Assembly: GCF_002831645.1 (NCBI RefSeq)
Contig: NZ_CP025117.1
Location: 875,514-939,513, forward strand
DNA from: Olleya sp. Bg11-27
GTDB lineage: Bacteria > Bacteroidota > Bacteroidia > Flavobacteriales > Flavobacteriaceae
Direction: 5' to 3'
Length of the DNA: 64,000 nt
Position 1 is the first letter of the stretch. Each line of letters begins with the position of its first letter. Positions 47,918-56,748 of this stretch are shown one piece after another. The translations under genes were made by a program, and so were the position numbers. The notes beneath the pieces were generated by a model. That model was not told the DNA's origin. It ran no database searches and saw only the letters and a program-made list of their open reading frames with translations.

Positions 47918-48825
47918 GTTTTACCAACATATGTTCTGTAGGGCGTGCCTTTATAACGTCCTTCTGCTTGCTTTAAAAACTCAGCATCGTAAATGTCTGC
48001 TTTTACATATCTAAGAGTCTTGGATTTGCTTTCAAAAAAGTTAGGTGTAAATAATATTTGGTCAAACAAATCCCATTCAGAATTATGACTGGTGGTCCCT
48101 CTGTCAATTGATAATAAGGTTTCCATTGGGTTAAACAAGCCTTGATTAGCCATTAGTAATTCAATACTTTTATTAGAAGGATTATCATTAAAATCACCCA
48201 TAACAACTATTCTAGCATTGGGTATGTTGTCTTTTAGTGTCGCAATAATGGATTGTAAGTTATTGGATGCTGCTATACGTTTATGCTCGGTTTCATTATT
48301 ACCAGTACGACGTGAAGGCCAATGGTTAATTAAAAAATGAATTGGTTCACCTAAAAACAATCCCGTTACTAATAAAATATCTCTGGTGTGGTCTGCTGAT
48401 CCATCATGGTCTTTAAAACTAAAAGTGAACACATCGGAACTGGTTACTGTAAATTTTTTGCTATCGTAGATAAAAGCGACGTCAATACCACGTTCGTCTT
48501 TACTATCGTAATGCACAAACTTATAAGGATACTCTTTAAGGTGTTTAGACGTAATTAAGTCGTTTAAAACAGCTTCATTTTCTACTTCTGCTAAACCAAT
48601 AATAGCGGGATGTGTATTTGTTTCCTTTCTACCAATGTTAGAAATAGCATAACCAATTTTACGTAGCTTATTATTATAACGTTTAATAGTCCAACGCTTT
48701 TCAGAGGTTGGATTAAAATCTTTATCACGTGTTAAATCATCTTTATATATATCAAATAAGTTTTCAATATTATAAAAGGCAAACGTGTGTTTTTTAGTTT
48801 TTGACTTAAAGAGGTTGAAATTCAA
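47860..48825 (-). CDS. endonuclease/exonuclease/phosphatase family protein
   Basis: A 321-residue metal-dependent phosphoesterase. Family motifs: FAFYNIENLFDIYKDD near residue 15, IIGLAEVENEAVLNDL near 75, FLINHWPSRRTG near 165, VVMGDFNDNPSN near 210 and the terminal YSDHFPVYMVLKK with catalytic Asp-His. These put it in the DNase I-like/EEP superfamily; the substrate could be DNA, phosphoinositide or another phosphoester. No signal peptide. It is divergent from hflX. Its 3' end is duplicated at 43481. Confidence 0.88.
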   Translation of the reverse strand: MNFNLFKSKTKKHTFAFYNIENLFDIYKDDLTRDKDFNPTSEKRWTIKRYNNKLRKIGYAISNIGRKETNTHPAIIGLAEVENEAVLNDLITSKHLKEYPYKFVHYDSKDERGIDVAFIYDSKKFTVTSSDVFTFSFKDHDGSADHTRDILLVTGLFLGEPIHFLINHWPSRRTGNNETEHKRIAASNNLQSIIATLKDNIPNARIVVMGDFNDNPSNKSIELLMANQGLFNPMETLLSIDRGTTSHNSEWDLFDQILFTPNFFESKSKTLRYVKADIYDAEFLKQAEGRYKGTPYRTYVGKTYKGGYSDHFPVYMVLKKK

Positions 48826-48878
48826 TAGTATAAATTTAGTTGGCTAAAAATAGCGAATTTATTATGGATACAATTGTG

Positions 48879-48887
48879 TAACTTTGT
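48879..48887 (+). promoter_or_regulatory. candidate -7 element of hflX
   Basis: TAACTTTGT matches TAnnTTTGY, with its G 16 bp before the hflX ATG at 48903, in the 77-bp divergent gap with the endonuclease gene. Confidence 0.5.
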
Positions 48888-48902
48888 AGTATAATTATTT
48901 AT

Positions 48903-50132
48903 ATGTTAGAAAAAAAAGATATATCGCTTGAAAAAGCAGTTTTAATAGGTGTTGTAACTAAGGCGCAAAACGAAGAAAAATCTAAAGAGTATTTAGACGA
49001 ACTTGAGTTTTTGACGTTTACAGCAGGTGGTGAGGTCAAAAAACGCTTCACACAAAAAATGGAAATGCCTAACCCTAAAACATACATAGGGACTGGTAAA
49101 ATGGAAGAGGTAAGACAGTATATTGAAGACAATCATATTGGGACTGCTATTTTTGATGACGAGTTATCGTCGTCTCAAGAGCGTAACATTAGTAAAATTC
49201 TAAACGTAAAAGTTTTAGACCGTACCAATTTAATTTTAGACATCTTTGCGCAACGTGCACAAACGAGCTATGCTAGGACTCAAGTTGAGTTAGCGCAATG
49301 CGAATACCTATTACCTAGACTTAGAGGAATGTGGACTCACCTAGAGCGTCAAAAAGGGGGTATTGGTATGCGTGGACCTGGAGAGACAGAAATTGAAACT
49401 GATAGACGTATCGTACGTGACAGAATTTCTTTACTTAAAGATAAGATTAAGACTATTGATAAGCAAATGTCTGTGCAACGTGGTAATCGTGGTAAAATGG
49501 TTAGAGTAGCGTTAGTTGGATATACCAATGTTGGTAAATCTACTTTAATGAACACCGTTAGTAAGTCAGAAGTGTTTGCAGAAAACAAATTATTTGCAAC
49601 CTTGGATACTACGGTTAGAAAAGTTGTTATTCAAAATTTACCATTTTTATTAACCGATACCGTTGGGTTTATCCGTAAGCTACCAACACAGTTGGTTGAT
49701 AGTTTTAAAAGTACATTAGACGAGGTTAGAGAAGCAGATTTATTATTGCACGTGGTTGATATTTCTCATCCTAATTTTGAAGATCATATTGAGTCTGTAA
49801 ACAAGGTTTTAGGCGAAATTGATAGTGCCGACAAGCCGGTAATAATGGTGTTTAATAAAATAGATGCTTATCAAGCAAAACCTTTTGATGATACCGATTT
49901 AATTACAGAACGTACGGGCGAATATTATAGCCTTGCAGAATGGAAGAAAACCTGGATGAACAGAGTAGGGAAGGATAATGCTTTGTTTATATCGGCTTTA
50001 AACAAACAAAATTTAGAAGACTTTAAAAAACGAATCTATGATGAGGTAAGAGATATACACGTGACACGTTTCCCGTATAATAGTTTCTTGTATCCCGATT
50101 ATGATTACGATAACTTAGAAGAGGAAGAGTAG
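48903..50132 (+). CDS. hflX: GTPase HflX
   Basis: A 409-residue ribosome-associated GTPase. The N-terminal HflX domain (PNPKTYIGTGKMEEVRQYI, VLDRTNLILDIFAQRAQT) leads through the RGPGETEIETDRR linker to a G domain with G1 GYTNVGKST (about 205), G3 DTVGFIRKLP, G4 NKID near 317 and G5-like FISALNK. HflX splits stalled or heat-damaged 70S ribosomes. The acidic C-terminus (YDYDNLEEEE) is a common variation. It is a single gene ended by the hairpin at 50291-50330. Confidence 0.95.
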   Translation: MLEKKDISLEKAVLIGVVTKAQNEEKSKEYLDELEFLTFTAGGEVKKRFTQKMEMPNPKTYIGTGKMEEVRQYIEDNHIGTAIFDDELSSSQERNISKILNVKVLDRTNLILDIFAQRAQTSYARTQVELAQCEYLLPRLRGMWTHLERQKGGIGMRGPGETEIETDRRIVRDRISLLKDKIKTIDKQMSVQRGNRGKMVRVALVGYTNVGKSTLMNTVSKSEVFAENKLFATLDTTVRKVVIQNLPFLLTDTVGFIRKLPTQLVDSFKSTLDEVREADLLLHVVDISHPNFEDHIESVNKVLGEIDSADKPVIMVFNKIDAYQAKPFDDTDLITERTGEYYSLAEWKKTWMNRVGKDNALFISALNKQNLEDFKKRIYDEVRDIHVTRFPYNSFLYPDYDYDNLEEEE

Positions 50133-50141
50133 TATTATTGT

Positions 50142-50193
50142 GGCGTTACCCTAAAAAGGGTCAGGCTATCCGTTATATCTTTTTTGCGAGTTA
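50142..50193 (+). repeat. candidate dispersed intergenic element after hflX
   Basis: GGCGTTACCCT, AAAA, then AGGGTCAGGCTATCC and GTTATATCTTTTTTGCGAG resemble the short repeated intergenic sequences often seen in Flavobacteriaceae genomes. A 5-bp stem (ACCCT/AGGGT) is visible. Only one copy occurs in this window, so the call rests on recognition. Confidence 0.35.
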
Positions 50194-50290
50194 CTATTAT
50201 CAACGTTTATATTTAAGTAAGGTGATGTCATTACGTCAGTTTTAGTATAGTAAAGATCACAAAAAAGGATGCCACTACTATCCTTAACGC

Positions 50291-50330
50291 ATAAAAAAAG
50301 CACCTTGAAAAAGGTGCTTTTTTTTATTAT
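50291..50330. terminator. bidirectional terminator
   Basis: AGCACCTT (50299-50306) pairs with AAGGTGCT (50311-50318) around GAAA, with A- and T-runs on the two sides. It serves hflX and the convergent DUF3078 gene. Confidence 0.9.
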
Positions 50331-50345
50331 GTATTGTAAGTCTTA

Positions 50346-51251
50346 TTATATTTTGTAGTTTAAACCAACTAACCAGTAAGATTGTAATTTATTATCTGCA
50401 GCTGGTAATAAAACATTTTGAGCATTAGCAGCTTCTTGTTTGTTGCTTCTTAAACCAAAGTCAAAACCAACACCAATCATTTTCCATAAGTTATAACCAA
50501 AACTGTTTATCCAAGTAAAGTTAGATAAGTCTCCATCTTTATAAGATTGGAATGTAGAAAAGTTAGACTTAAAGCTAATTGCTCCAATTTGACGTGTATA
50601 GTCAGCTACTATTTTAGCACCTAAAGACGATTCAAAAACAGCATCGTTTTTAGCAAATACAAAATTGTAGTTTAAAGGGTGTGCAACAACTATTAAGTTT
50701 TCAATAGGTGTCCAAGTTAAACCAACCCCAACATCTAAATATCCTGGATCGTTAAAGTTATCTAAGATTGTAGTTCTATATTCTGCTAAACCAGATACCG
50801 CTAAGTTTTTAGCAATGTTTCTTCCGTATAAAGAAGAGATGTTAAAAACGTCAGTTGTAGCATTAAAATCTTCGCTATCCGTTGGATCGTTTTTATCGTC
50901 TAATTTTACCCATCCTAAGTTTACATTAAGATTGTTTCTCCAGAAAAAATCGTCTTCAATTAAGTTCGCAAAGGCATTGACTGTAATACCGATACTACCA
51001 GAGGAGTTATCTGAGGCATCTTGAGAGTACCAGTTGCTAAATTCTGAAAGACTACCACCAATAGTACCAAAAGCACCTTTTCTCCATCCTGGAAGGGCAT
51101 CTATTTGTGCTTGTAATGCATTAGCTTCTCCTTGTAAGGCATCCGCTTCAGCTTGTTTTTCTGCTTTCTGAGTATGTAACTCTTCTTTCGTTTGGGCATG
51201 CATTGAAATCATTCCAATTAAAAATGCACCTGCTACTAATATTTTTTTCAT
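50346..51251 (-). CDS. DUF3078 domain-containing outer-membrane protein
   Basis: A 301-residue protein with signal peptide (GMISMHAQ). The start is placed at 51251 because the ATG at 51281 lies in the -7 box of the promoter. A short coiled coil (KAEKQAEADALQGEANALQA) precedes a DUF3078 barrel: WRKGAFGTIGGSLSEFSNWY, FFWRNNLNVNLGWVKLDD, YLDVGVGLTWTPIENLIVV. Family members are predicted outer-membrane barrels of unknown role. It is transcribed alone from a good promoter and ends at a terminator. Confidence 0.88.
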   Translation of the reverse strand: MKKILVAGAFLIGMISMHAQTKEELHTQKAEKQAEADALQGEANALQAQIDALPGWRKGAFGTIGGSLSEFSNWYSQDASDNSSGSIGITVNAFANLIEDDFFWRNNLNVNLGWVKLDDKNDPTDSEDFNATTDVFNISSLYGRNIAKNLAVSGLAEYRTTILDNFNDPGYLDVGVGLTWTPIENLIVVAHPLNYNFVFAKNDAVFESSLGAKIVADYTRQIGAISFKSNFSTFQSYKDGDLSNFTWINSFGYNLWKMIGVGFDFGLRSNKQEAANAQNVLLPAADNKLQSYWLVGLNYKI

Positions 51252-51277
51252 AAGTTTATGTTTAAAATCAATCGGTT

Positions 51278-51312
51278 GCAAATATACGGTTTAGTTCTAA
51301 TTTTCAGCAAAA
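51278..51312 (-). promoter_or_regulatory. promoter of the DUF3078 gene
   Basis: On the minus strand TTTTG (51312-51308), a 21-bp spacer and TATATTTGC (51286-51278) match the Bacteroidota -33/-7 pattern. The box covers the upstream ATG at 51281, so translation should start at 51251. Confidence 0.6.
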
Positions 51313-51366
51313 TACAAAATAAGATAAACATTTGTTAGTCAGTAGGTTGAATTTTATTTAAACTTA

Positions 51367-51870
51367 TTATCGTTTGAATAATGGTACAAAGGAACAGGCC
51401 TCTCCATACATGATGGATTTAGCATATGGTTTTAGCTTGTTTGTCATCATAACATAAGCGTTTATAGGTACTGGCAGGTTGCTGCAACCTTTTATAATTA
51501 CGGGTTTATCTTGGTATATTGTACCATCAATAGCTGTAATTACATCTTGATATATCGCAGTCTCTAAATCCTCGAGAGTTCCAATATGGCTCTTTTCGAC
51601 GAACGGTTCTAAATTAACGGTCAACAACATAAAAGCCCAATCGGGTATGATGGCATCTGCACTGCAAGTGATAGCTACATACTGATTTTGATACTGACTC
51701 CAGTCGTGATTTTTAATGTAGTCTCTAAAATCTTTCTCTTTTAAAACCAGTTCTTGGAATAACCAATCTTTAATATCAAAACGTACACGCATGCCTTTTG
51801 GATAGTAATCCTCAAGATCAATAGTTACTAGTTTACTGTTCGCAACGCGATTAATAATGTCTTCAGCCAT
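51367..51870 (-). CDS. DUF2480 family protein
   Basis: A 167-residue cytoplasmic protein that matches the Bacteroidota DUF2480 family from MAEDIINRVANSKLVTIDLE through YYPKGMRVRFDIKDWLF, YVAITCSADAIIPDWAFMLL and PVPINAYVMMTNKLKPYAKS. The two Cys near residues 69 and 129 are candidate metal ligands. DUF2480 genes often lie beside suf genes, as here; a role in Fe-S metabolism is a guess. The start lies 19 bp after the ABC exporter stop. Confidence 0.9.
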   Translation of the reverse strand: MAEDIINRVANSKLVTIDLEDYYPKGMRVRFDIKDWLFQELVLKEKDFRDYIKNHDWSQYQNQYVAITCSADAIIPDWAFMLLTVNLEPFVEKSHIGTLEDLETAIYQDVITAIDGTIYQDKPVIIKGCSNLPVPINAYVMMTNKLKPYAKSIMYGEACSFVPLFKR

Positions 51871-51889
51871 AATTTAAAAATAAGTAATA

Positions 51890-53725
51890 TTATTGGTAAC
51901 CTTCTGCTTGTAGTTTAAATAAGTCGGCATATAAGGACTGATTAGCCATTAATGCATCGTGTGTGCCCATTTCTAGTACGCGACCTTCTTCTAGTACTAA
52001 AATTTTATCTGCTTGTCTTACGGTGCTAAATCTGTGAGAAATAATAATACTGGTTTTGTCTTTTGTCAAGCCAATAAAACGATCAAAGACTTCGCTTTCT
52101 GCTTTTGCATCTAATGCGGATGTCGGTTCGTCTAAAATCATGACCTTGGCATCTTTCATATAGGCGCGCGCTAACGCTACTTTTTGCCATTGTCCACCAG
52201 ATAATTCCTGTCCTTTAGCAAAACGCTTACCAAGTTGTTGATCATAACCTTTTTTAAGTTCGGATACGACTTGATTGGCCAAACTTAGTTCGGCAGCGTT
52301 TTCAATTTTGTCTTGATTGTCTATTTGGCTAATATCACCAATAGCGATGTTTTCTCTAACGGTAAATTCATACTTAAAAAAGTCTTGAAAAATAACACCA
52401 AAAAACGCTTGATATTTTGCTTTATTAAATCGGTTAATATTAACACCGTCTAATAGTATTTCGCCAGAAGTAGGGTCGTAAAAACGTAATAGTAATTTGG
52501 TTAAGGTTGTTTTTCCAGCCCCATTTTGACCAACAAAGGCTAATTTTTCGCCTGCTTTAATTTTAAAGCTAATGCCTTTTAATATTTGGTTATCGGATTC
52601 AGGATAGGAAAACGTTACATTTTTGAATTCGAAACCTTCTGTGATAGTTTCCGGAATCGGCAGGTCCTCACTATGTTTTGGTTGGACCGAAATATCAATA
52701 AAATCAAAATAATCTTTTAGATATAAAGCACTTTCTGAAATACGAGTAAACTTGGAAAAGAACTCTTGTAAGTTTCTAGTTAATCTATTAAAAGCACCAG
52801 ATAAAAAAGTTAATTCACCTAAGGTAATGACACCGGAAATGACACGGTAAATTATAAATATATAAGCGCCATAGTAGCTTAAGGTTCCTAAAACATTAAA
52901 AACAAAACCTAGGGCAGACCGTTTAATGGCTAAGGTTTTGTTGAGGTCGTAATATTCTTGTGATAAGTTTTTGAAACGATCGACTACAAAATCTGTTAGA
53001 CCAAATAGTTTAATTTCTTTTGCTGTTTTATCGTTAGCTCCAATAAATCTAAGGTAGTCTAACTCTCTACGTTCGGCAGTCCAACCTCTGGCTAAAGAGT
53101 ATTGCTTTTGGCTAAACCAAATTTCGTTTATAAAAGAGGGAATGATACTTAATACTAATAATATAATAAGATAAGGTTCAAAGTATATTAAACCGGCAAC
53201 TAGAGTCGCGATAGAAATTAAGCTTTGCACCTCGCCCAAAGCATTGGACATTAGTCCAACACGGCTAGTCGTTTGTGTTCTAGCACGTTCTAATTTATCG
53301 TAAAATTCAGAATCTTCAAGTAAACTAATATCTATTTGATTCGTTTTTTTGATGATTCTGACAGATGAGTCGATAGAGTAGGCGTCACCTAATAAACTAT
53401 CGGTGAGCTGTATGGCACGACTGATTAGGTCAGAAAGTACTATTAAACCAAACTCAATACCAACGTAAATCCAAAGTTGTGTTAAATCGGAAACCTCTAA
53501 CTTAGTTTGTAGTATGATTTCATCAATAATTATTTTACCAATCCATAAAATAATGACTGGTAAAATAGCACCGATAAGTCTACAAAAGGCAGAGGTTAAA
53601 AACAGCTTTTTGTTGGTATTCCAAATTTCTTTAAAAAAACGTGGAATAAAAATTAAAGCGCTAAAAGACTTTTTAAGATTGGTTTTGTTTCCTTCTTTTA
53701 ACGATTTTGGTGCTTGTCTAGCCAT
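51890..53725 (-). CDS. ABC transporter, fused permease and ATP-binding protein
   Basis: A 611-residue half-transporter of the exporter type. About five or six transmembrane helices lie within residues 35-310 (VIILWIGKIIIDEIIL, LIILLVLSIIPSFINEIWF). The nucleotide-binding domain follows with Walker A VGQNGAGKTTLTK near 395, signature LSGGQWQKVALARAY, Walker B VMILDEPTSALD and switch His in IIISHRFSTV. It would export lipids, peptides or another metabolite as a dimer. Its gene lies 12 bp after the SufT-like gene, so a link to Fe-S or thiol export (Atm1-like) is possible but not shown. Confidence 0.9.
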   Translation of the reverse strand: MARQAPKSLKEGNKTNLKKSFSALIFIPRFFKEIWNTNKKLFLTSAFCRLIGAILPVIILWIGKIIIDEIILQTKLEVSDLTQLWIYVGIEFGLIVLSDLISRAIQLTDSLLGDAYSIDSSVRIIKKTNQIDISLLEDSEFYDKLERARTQTTSRVGLMSNALGEVQSLISIATLVAGLIYFEPYLIILLVLSIIPSFINEIWFSQKQYSLARGWTAERRELDYLRFIGANDKTAKEIKLFGLTDFVVDRFKNLSQEYYDLNKTLAIKRSALGFVFNVLGTLSYYGAYIFIIYRVISGVITLGELTFLSGAFNRLTRNLQEFFSKFTRISESALYLKDYFDFIDISVQPKHSEDLPIPETITEGFEFKNVTFSYPESDNQILKGISFKIKAGEKLAFVGQNGAGKTTLTKLLLRFYDPTSGEILLDGVNINRFNKAKYQAFFGVIFQDFFKYEFTVRENIAIGDISQIDNQDKIENAAELSLANQVVSELKKGYDQQLGKRFAKGQELSGGQWQKVALARAYMKDAKVMILDEPTSALDAKAESEVFDRFIGLTKDKTSIIISHRFSTVRQADKILVLEEGRVLEMGTHDALMANQSLYADLFKLQAEGYQ

Positions 53726-53737
53726 TTTGTTGTGACA

Positions 53738-54064
53738 TTAAAGCATACCAAGCTCTAATTTAGCTTCTTCGCTCATTAAGTCTTGCGTCCATGGTGGATC
53801 AAAAGTAATTTCTACTTCAGCATCATTAACGTCATTTAAAGATTTTACTTTCTCTTCAACTTCTAAGGGTAACGTTTCAGCTACTGGACAGTTTGGAGTT
53901 GTTAAGGTCATTAAGATTTTTACATCATAATCTTCATTTACAAAAACGTCATAAATTAATCCTAGTTCGTATATGTCTACTGGTATTTCTGGATCGTAAA
54001 TAGTTTTTAAAACGTTTACTATTTTTTCTCCTAATTCTGCTGTATCTATAGTTGTATCGCTCAT
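53738..54064 (-). CDS. SufT-like MIP18 (DUF59) family Fe-S assembly protein
   Basis: A 108-residue MIP18/DUF59 protein: NVLKTIYDPEIPVDIYELGL and MTLTTPNCPVAETLPLEVEE, with the conserved Cys in TPNCP (about residue 77) and a C-terminal EITFDPPWTQDLMS signature. Homologues take part in Fe-S cluster delivery or target maturation. It lies downstream of sufE in the suf gene run and is cytoplasmic. Confidence 0.9.
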   Translation of the reverse strand: MSDTTIDTAELGEKIVNVLKTIYDPEIPVDIYELGLIYDVFVNEDYDVKILMTLTTPNCPVAETLPLEVEEKVKSLNDVNDAEVEITFDPPWTQDLMSEEAKLELGML

Positions 54065-54127
54065 TTCTTTTCTTTTTCAATTCCTTTTATCAAGGAAATC
54101 TGTTTTTTTAAATTCCGCTTTAGCGAA

Positions 54128-54553
54128 TTATTTTAATTGTGTTTGGTAGGCGATGGCGTATAACTTAATCTGCTTTATCATACTTACTAAACCATTGGCT
54201 CTAGTTGGTGATAAATGTTCCTTTAGTCCAATAGCATCAATAAAATCGGTATTGGCCTCTATAATATCCTTTGGATGTTGATTAGAAAACACGCGTATTA
54301 AAATTGCGATAATTCCTTTAGTTATAATAGCATCACTATCTGCAGTAAATGCAATTTGATCATCATTAAGTTCTGCATGAACCCATACTTTACTCTGACA
54401 GCCTTTAATTATATTAGATTCTGTTTTATATTCCGGTGCTATTAGCGGAAGTGATTTTCCTAAATCTATCATGTATTGGTAACGTTCTTCCCAGTCTTCA
54501 AACATGGAAAATTCATCAACAATCTCGTCTTGTATTTCTTTAATAGTCTGCAT
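54128..54553 (-). CDS. sufE: SufE cysteine desulfuration protein
   Basis: A 141-residue protein matching SufE: FSMFEDWEERYQYMIDLGKS at the N-terminus, the active cysteine in NIIKGCQSKVWVHAEL (about residue 51) and KEHLSPTRANGLVSMIKQIK at the end. It accepts persulfide sulfur from SufS and passes it to the SufBCD scaffold. Only the META-domain gene separates it from sufS. Confidence 0.93.
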   Translation of the reverse strand: MQTIKEIQDEIVDEFSMFEDWEERYQYMIDLGKSLPLIAPEYKTESNIIKGCQSKVWVHAELNDDQIAFTADSDAIITKGIIAILIRVFSNQHPKDIIEANTDFIDAIGLKEHLSPTRANGLVSMIKQIKLYAIAYQTQLK

Positions 54554-54637
54554 TGTTTCAATATAATTTCGGATACAAAATTAATCAATATCCGTTGATT
54601 TAGTACTAAAGAAGTCTTAAAGATATTTTACGAAAGA

Positions 54638-55468
54638 CTAGTCTTGTTTTTGTGTTGTTGGTTTAGCAAGCGTGAATAGTGTATTAACTAATTCTGCAAT
54701 TGCGTTTGGTGGGTTTCCGTCATCAAAAGAAGGGGTGCTATATTCCGTTCCGTCCATTGTGATGGTTAAACTTGCTGCTGCAGCACCATCATATTGATGT
54801 GCCTTACTTGGCGGTTCTAATGTGTTTAAGGTCTTAACGTCTATGGAGTCTGTTAAAGTTTGTAATGTTGACCAATCCGTTTTGTTACACGCTTTAACGT
54901 TGGGTGTTTCACTTCTGTTAAATTGAGAGGTGATTGCTTTGTGATCTATTTCTATTAAAGTGTAGCTGCCTCGTGTTGCTGAAGCATATCTAAAAGAAAT
55001 AATCTTACCCTGTTTTTGCGCTGTTTTAGCCTCAGATGTTTTAGCGGCGCTAAGGAGTTGTTTGGTATTATTTAACAAAACAATAGTATCCTCTGTTATA
55101 GTGTAATTAGTCGTGTTTGATAGGGTCTTTAAAAAAGTACGCTCCGTTGTATTGGCAACGTCTTGACACATCATTTTAGTGGATGCTAATGGGCCAAACG
55201 ACAATTGGTCTCCGGTAACTGTATAAGTTCCTGAAAAAGTATTGCATCCGGAAAAACCTGAAACGCGATTGGTGTCTTTGTCAAAAACAAGCGTTAATTT
55301 TTGTTCGGATGCTAGTTGTCCGTCTAGAGAAGCTACTGTAAAGTTGCCGTGTATGGCTTGTTTAGTCATATCTTGAGACATATCTTGAGCTAAAGTGTTC
55401 GTGTTGTCTTTGGTTGCACCACAACTATTAAGTAGTATCGAGAAAAGGAGAATAGTAATTGTTTTCAT
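54638..55468 (-). CDS. META domain-containing lipoprotein with an unidentified C-terminal domain
   Basis: A 276-residue lipoprotein (ILLNSCGATK). I start it at 55468; the ATG at 55516 would add sixteen residues before the signal peptide. Residues about 35-140 are a META/HslJ domain (GNFTVASLDGQ, FSGCNTFSGTYTVTGDQLSF, MMCQDV with conserved Cys). The C-terminal half (ISFRYASATRGSYTLIEIDH, SLTITMDGTEYSTPSFDDG) is a second domain I do not recognise. It sits between sufS and sufE without a clear biochemical link. Confidence 0.8.
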   Translation of the reverse strand: MKTITILLFSILLNSCGATKDNTNTLAQDMSQDMTKQAIHGNFTVASLDGQLASEQKLTLVFDKDTNRVSGFSGCNTFSGTYTVTGDQLSFGPLASTKMMCQDVANTTERTFLKTLSNTTNYTITEDTIVLLNNTKQLLSAAKTSEAKTAQKQGKIISFRYASATRGSYTLIEIDHKAITSQFNRSETPNVKACNKTDWSTLQTLTDSIDVKTLNTLEPPSKAHQYDGAAAASLTITMDGTEYSTPSFDDGNPPNAIAELVNTLFTLAKPTTQKQD

Positions 55469-55520
55469 AGTAATAACATTTGGTATTGGACTATAATATA
55501 ACAAAAAAGAAGCCAAAGTA

Positions 55521-56738
55521 CTACGACAACATCATTTTTGCTTTTTTAACCCCAGTTACTAAAGCATCAATTTCGGCTTTGGTGTTGTAAAAAGCAAAAG
55601 ACGCTCTGATAGTTCCTGGTATTTTAAAGAATGCCATAATAGGTTGTGCGCAATGATGTCCTGTACGAACAGCGATGCCCATTTTATCGAGTAGGGTACC
55701 AACATCATAAGGATGAATACCTTCTAGATTAAAGGAAATTACTGATGTTTTGTTTTTAGACGTTCCGTAAATTTTTAAACCTTCTATTTCCAGTAGTTTT
55801 TTTGTACCGTAGTCTAGTAAGTCATGCTCGTAATCTGCAATAGCATCAAATCCTATGGCATTCATATAATCTAAAGCAGCAGCAAAAGCAATTCCACCAC
55901 AAATGTTAGGTGTCCCTGCTTCAAATTTATGTGGTAATCCAGCGTAGGTTGTTTTTTCAAAAGTAACTTGGTCGATCATTTCCCCACCGCCTTGATACGG
56001 TTGCATTTTATTAAGCCATTCTTCTTTACCATATAACATTCCAACACCTGTTGGTCCGCATATTTTATGGGCAGACGTGACATAAAAATCAACATCCAAC
56101 GCTTGTACATCGGGCTTGATGTGCGGGCAAGCTTGAGCACCATCAATTAAAACAGCTGCACCAACTTGATGGGCTTGTTTAATAATAGTGTCAATAGGAT
56201 TTATAGTTCCTAACGCATTAGAAATATGATTGACAAAAACAAGTTTTGTTTTTTCCGAAAGTAAATCCGCATAGGCCGTCATATCTAACTCGCCTTCCAA
56301 GGTCATTGGAATAACTTTAAGAATAGCACCGGTCTTTTCACATAGCATTTGCCATGGCACGATATTACTATGATGTTCTAAAGCAGACACAATTAGCTCG
56401 TCTCCTTTTTTTATTATAGAAGCAAAACCATTGGCGACTAAGTTTATACTGTGCGTCGTACCAGCGGTAAAAATGATTTCATGCGCTTTTTTAGCATTAA
56501 AATGCTTCTGAATAGTATGCCTTGCAGCTTCATATTTATCTGTAGCTTCTTGACTTAAGGCATGAACACCTCTATGGATATTTGCGTTGTAGTTACTATA
56601 GTAATCTACAATAACATCAATAACTTGTTGCGGTGTTTGTGATGTTGCTGCATTATCAAAATACACCAAGGGTTTACCATTTACTTGTCTATTTAGTATC
56701 GGGAAATCTTTACGTATTTTGGTAATATCTAGCATCAT
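55521..56738 (-). CDS. sufS: SufS cysteine desulfurase
   Basis: A 405-residue PLP enzyme of the SufS/CsdA class. KPLVYFDNAATSQTPQQV opens the fold; IIFTAGTTHSINLVA, the PLP-lysine motif VTSAHKICGPTGVGML (about residue 224) and catalytic cysteine in VRTGHHCAQPIM (about 360) are present. It releases sulfur from cysteine as a persulfide for SufE. Start is MMLDI; either Met is possible. It lies 10 bp downstream of a small membrane-protein gene and is cytoplasmic. Confidence 0.95.
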   Translation of the reverse strand: MMLDITKIRKDFPILNRQVNGKPLVYFDNAATSQTPQQVIDVIVDYYSNYNANIHRGVHALSQEATDKYEAARHTIQKHFNAKKAHEIIFTAGTTHSINLVANGFASIIKKGDELIVSALEHHSNIVPWQMLCEKTGAILKVIPMTLEGELDMTAYADLLSEKTKLVFVNHISNALGTINPIDTIIKQAHQVGAAVLIDGAQACPHIKPDVQALDVDFYVTSAHKICGPTGVGMLYGKEEWLNKMQPYQGGGEMIDQVTFEKTTYAGLPHKFEAGTPNICGGIAFAAALDYMNAIGFDAIADYEHDLLDYGTKKLLEIEGLKIYGTSKNKTSVISFNLEGIHPYDVGTLLDKMGIAVRTGHHCAQPIMAFFKIPGTIRASFAFYNTKAEIDALVTGVKKAKMMLS

Positions 56739-56748
56739 TGGGTGTAAA

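Noticed and set aside
33732-48825. The two cassettes as insertion sequences
   Set aside because: No transposase and no terminal inverted repeats were seen, and the flanking repeats are gene 3' ends of 57 and 85 bp, far longer than normal target duplications.
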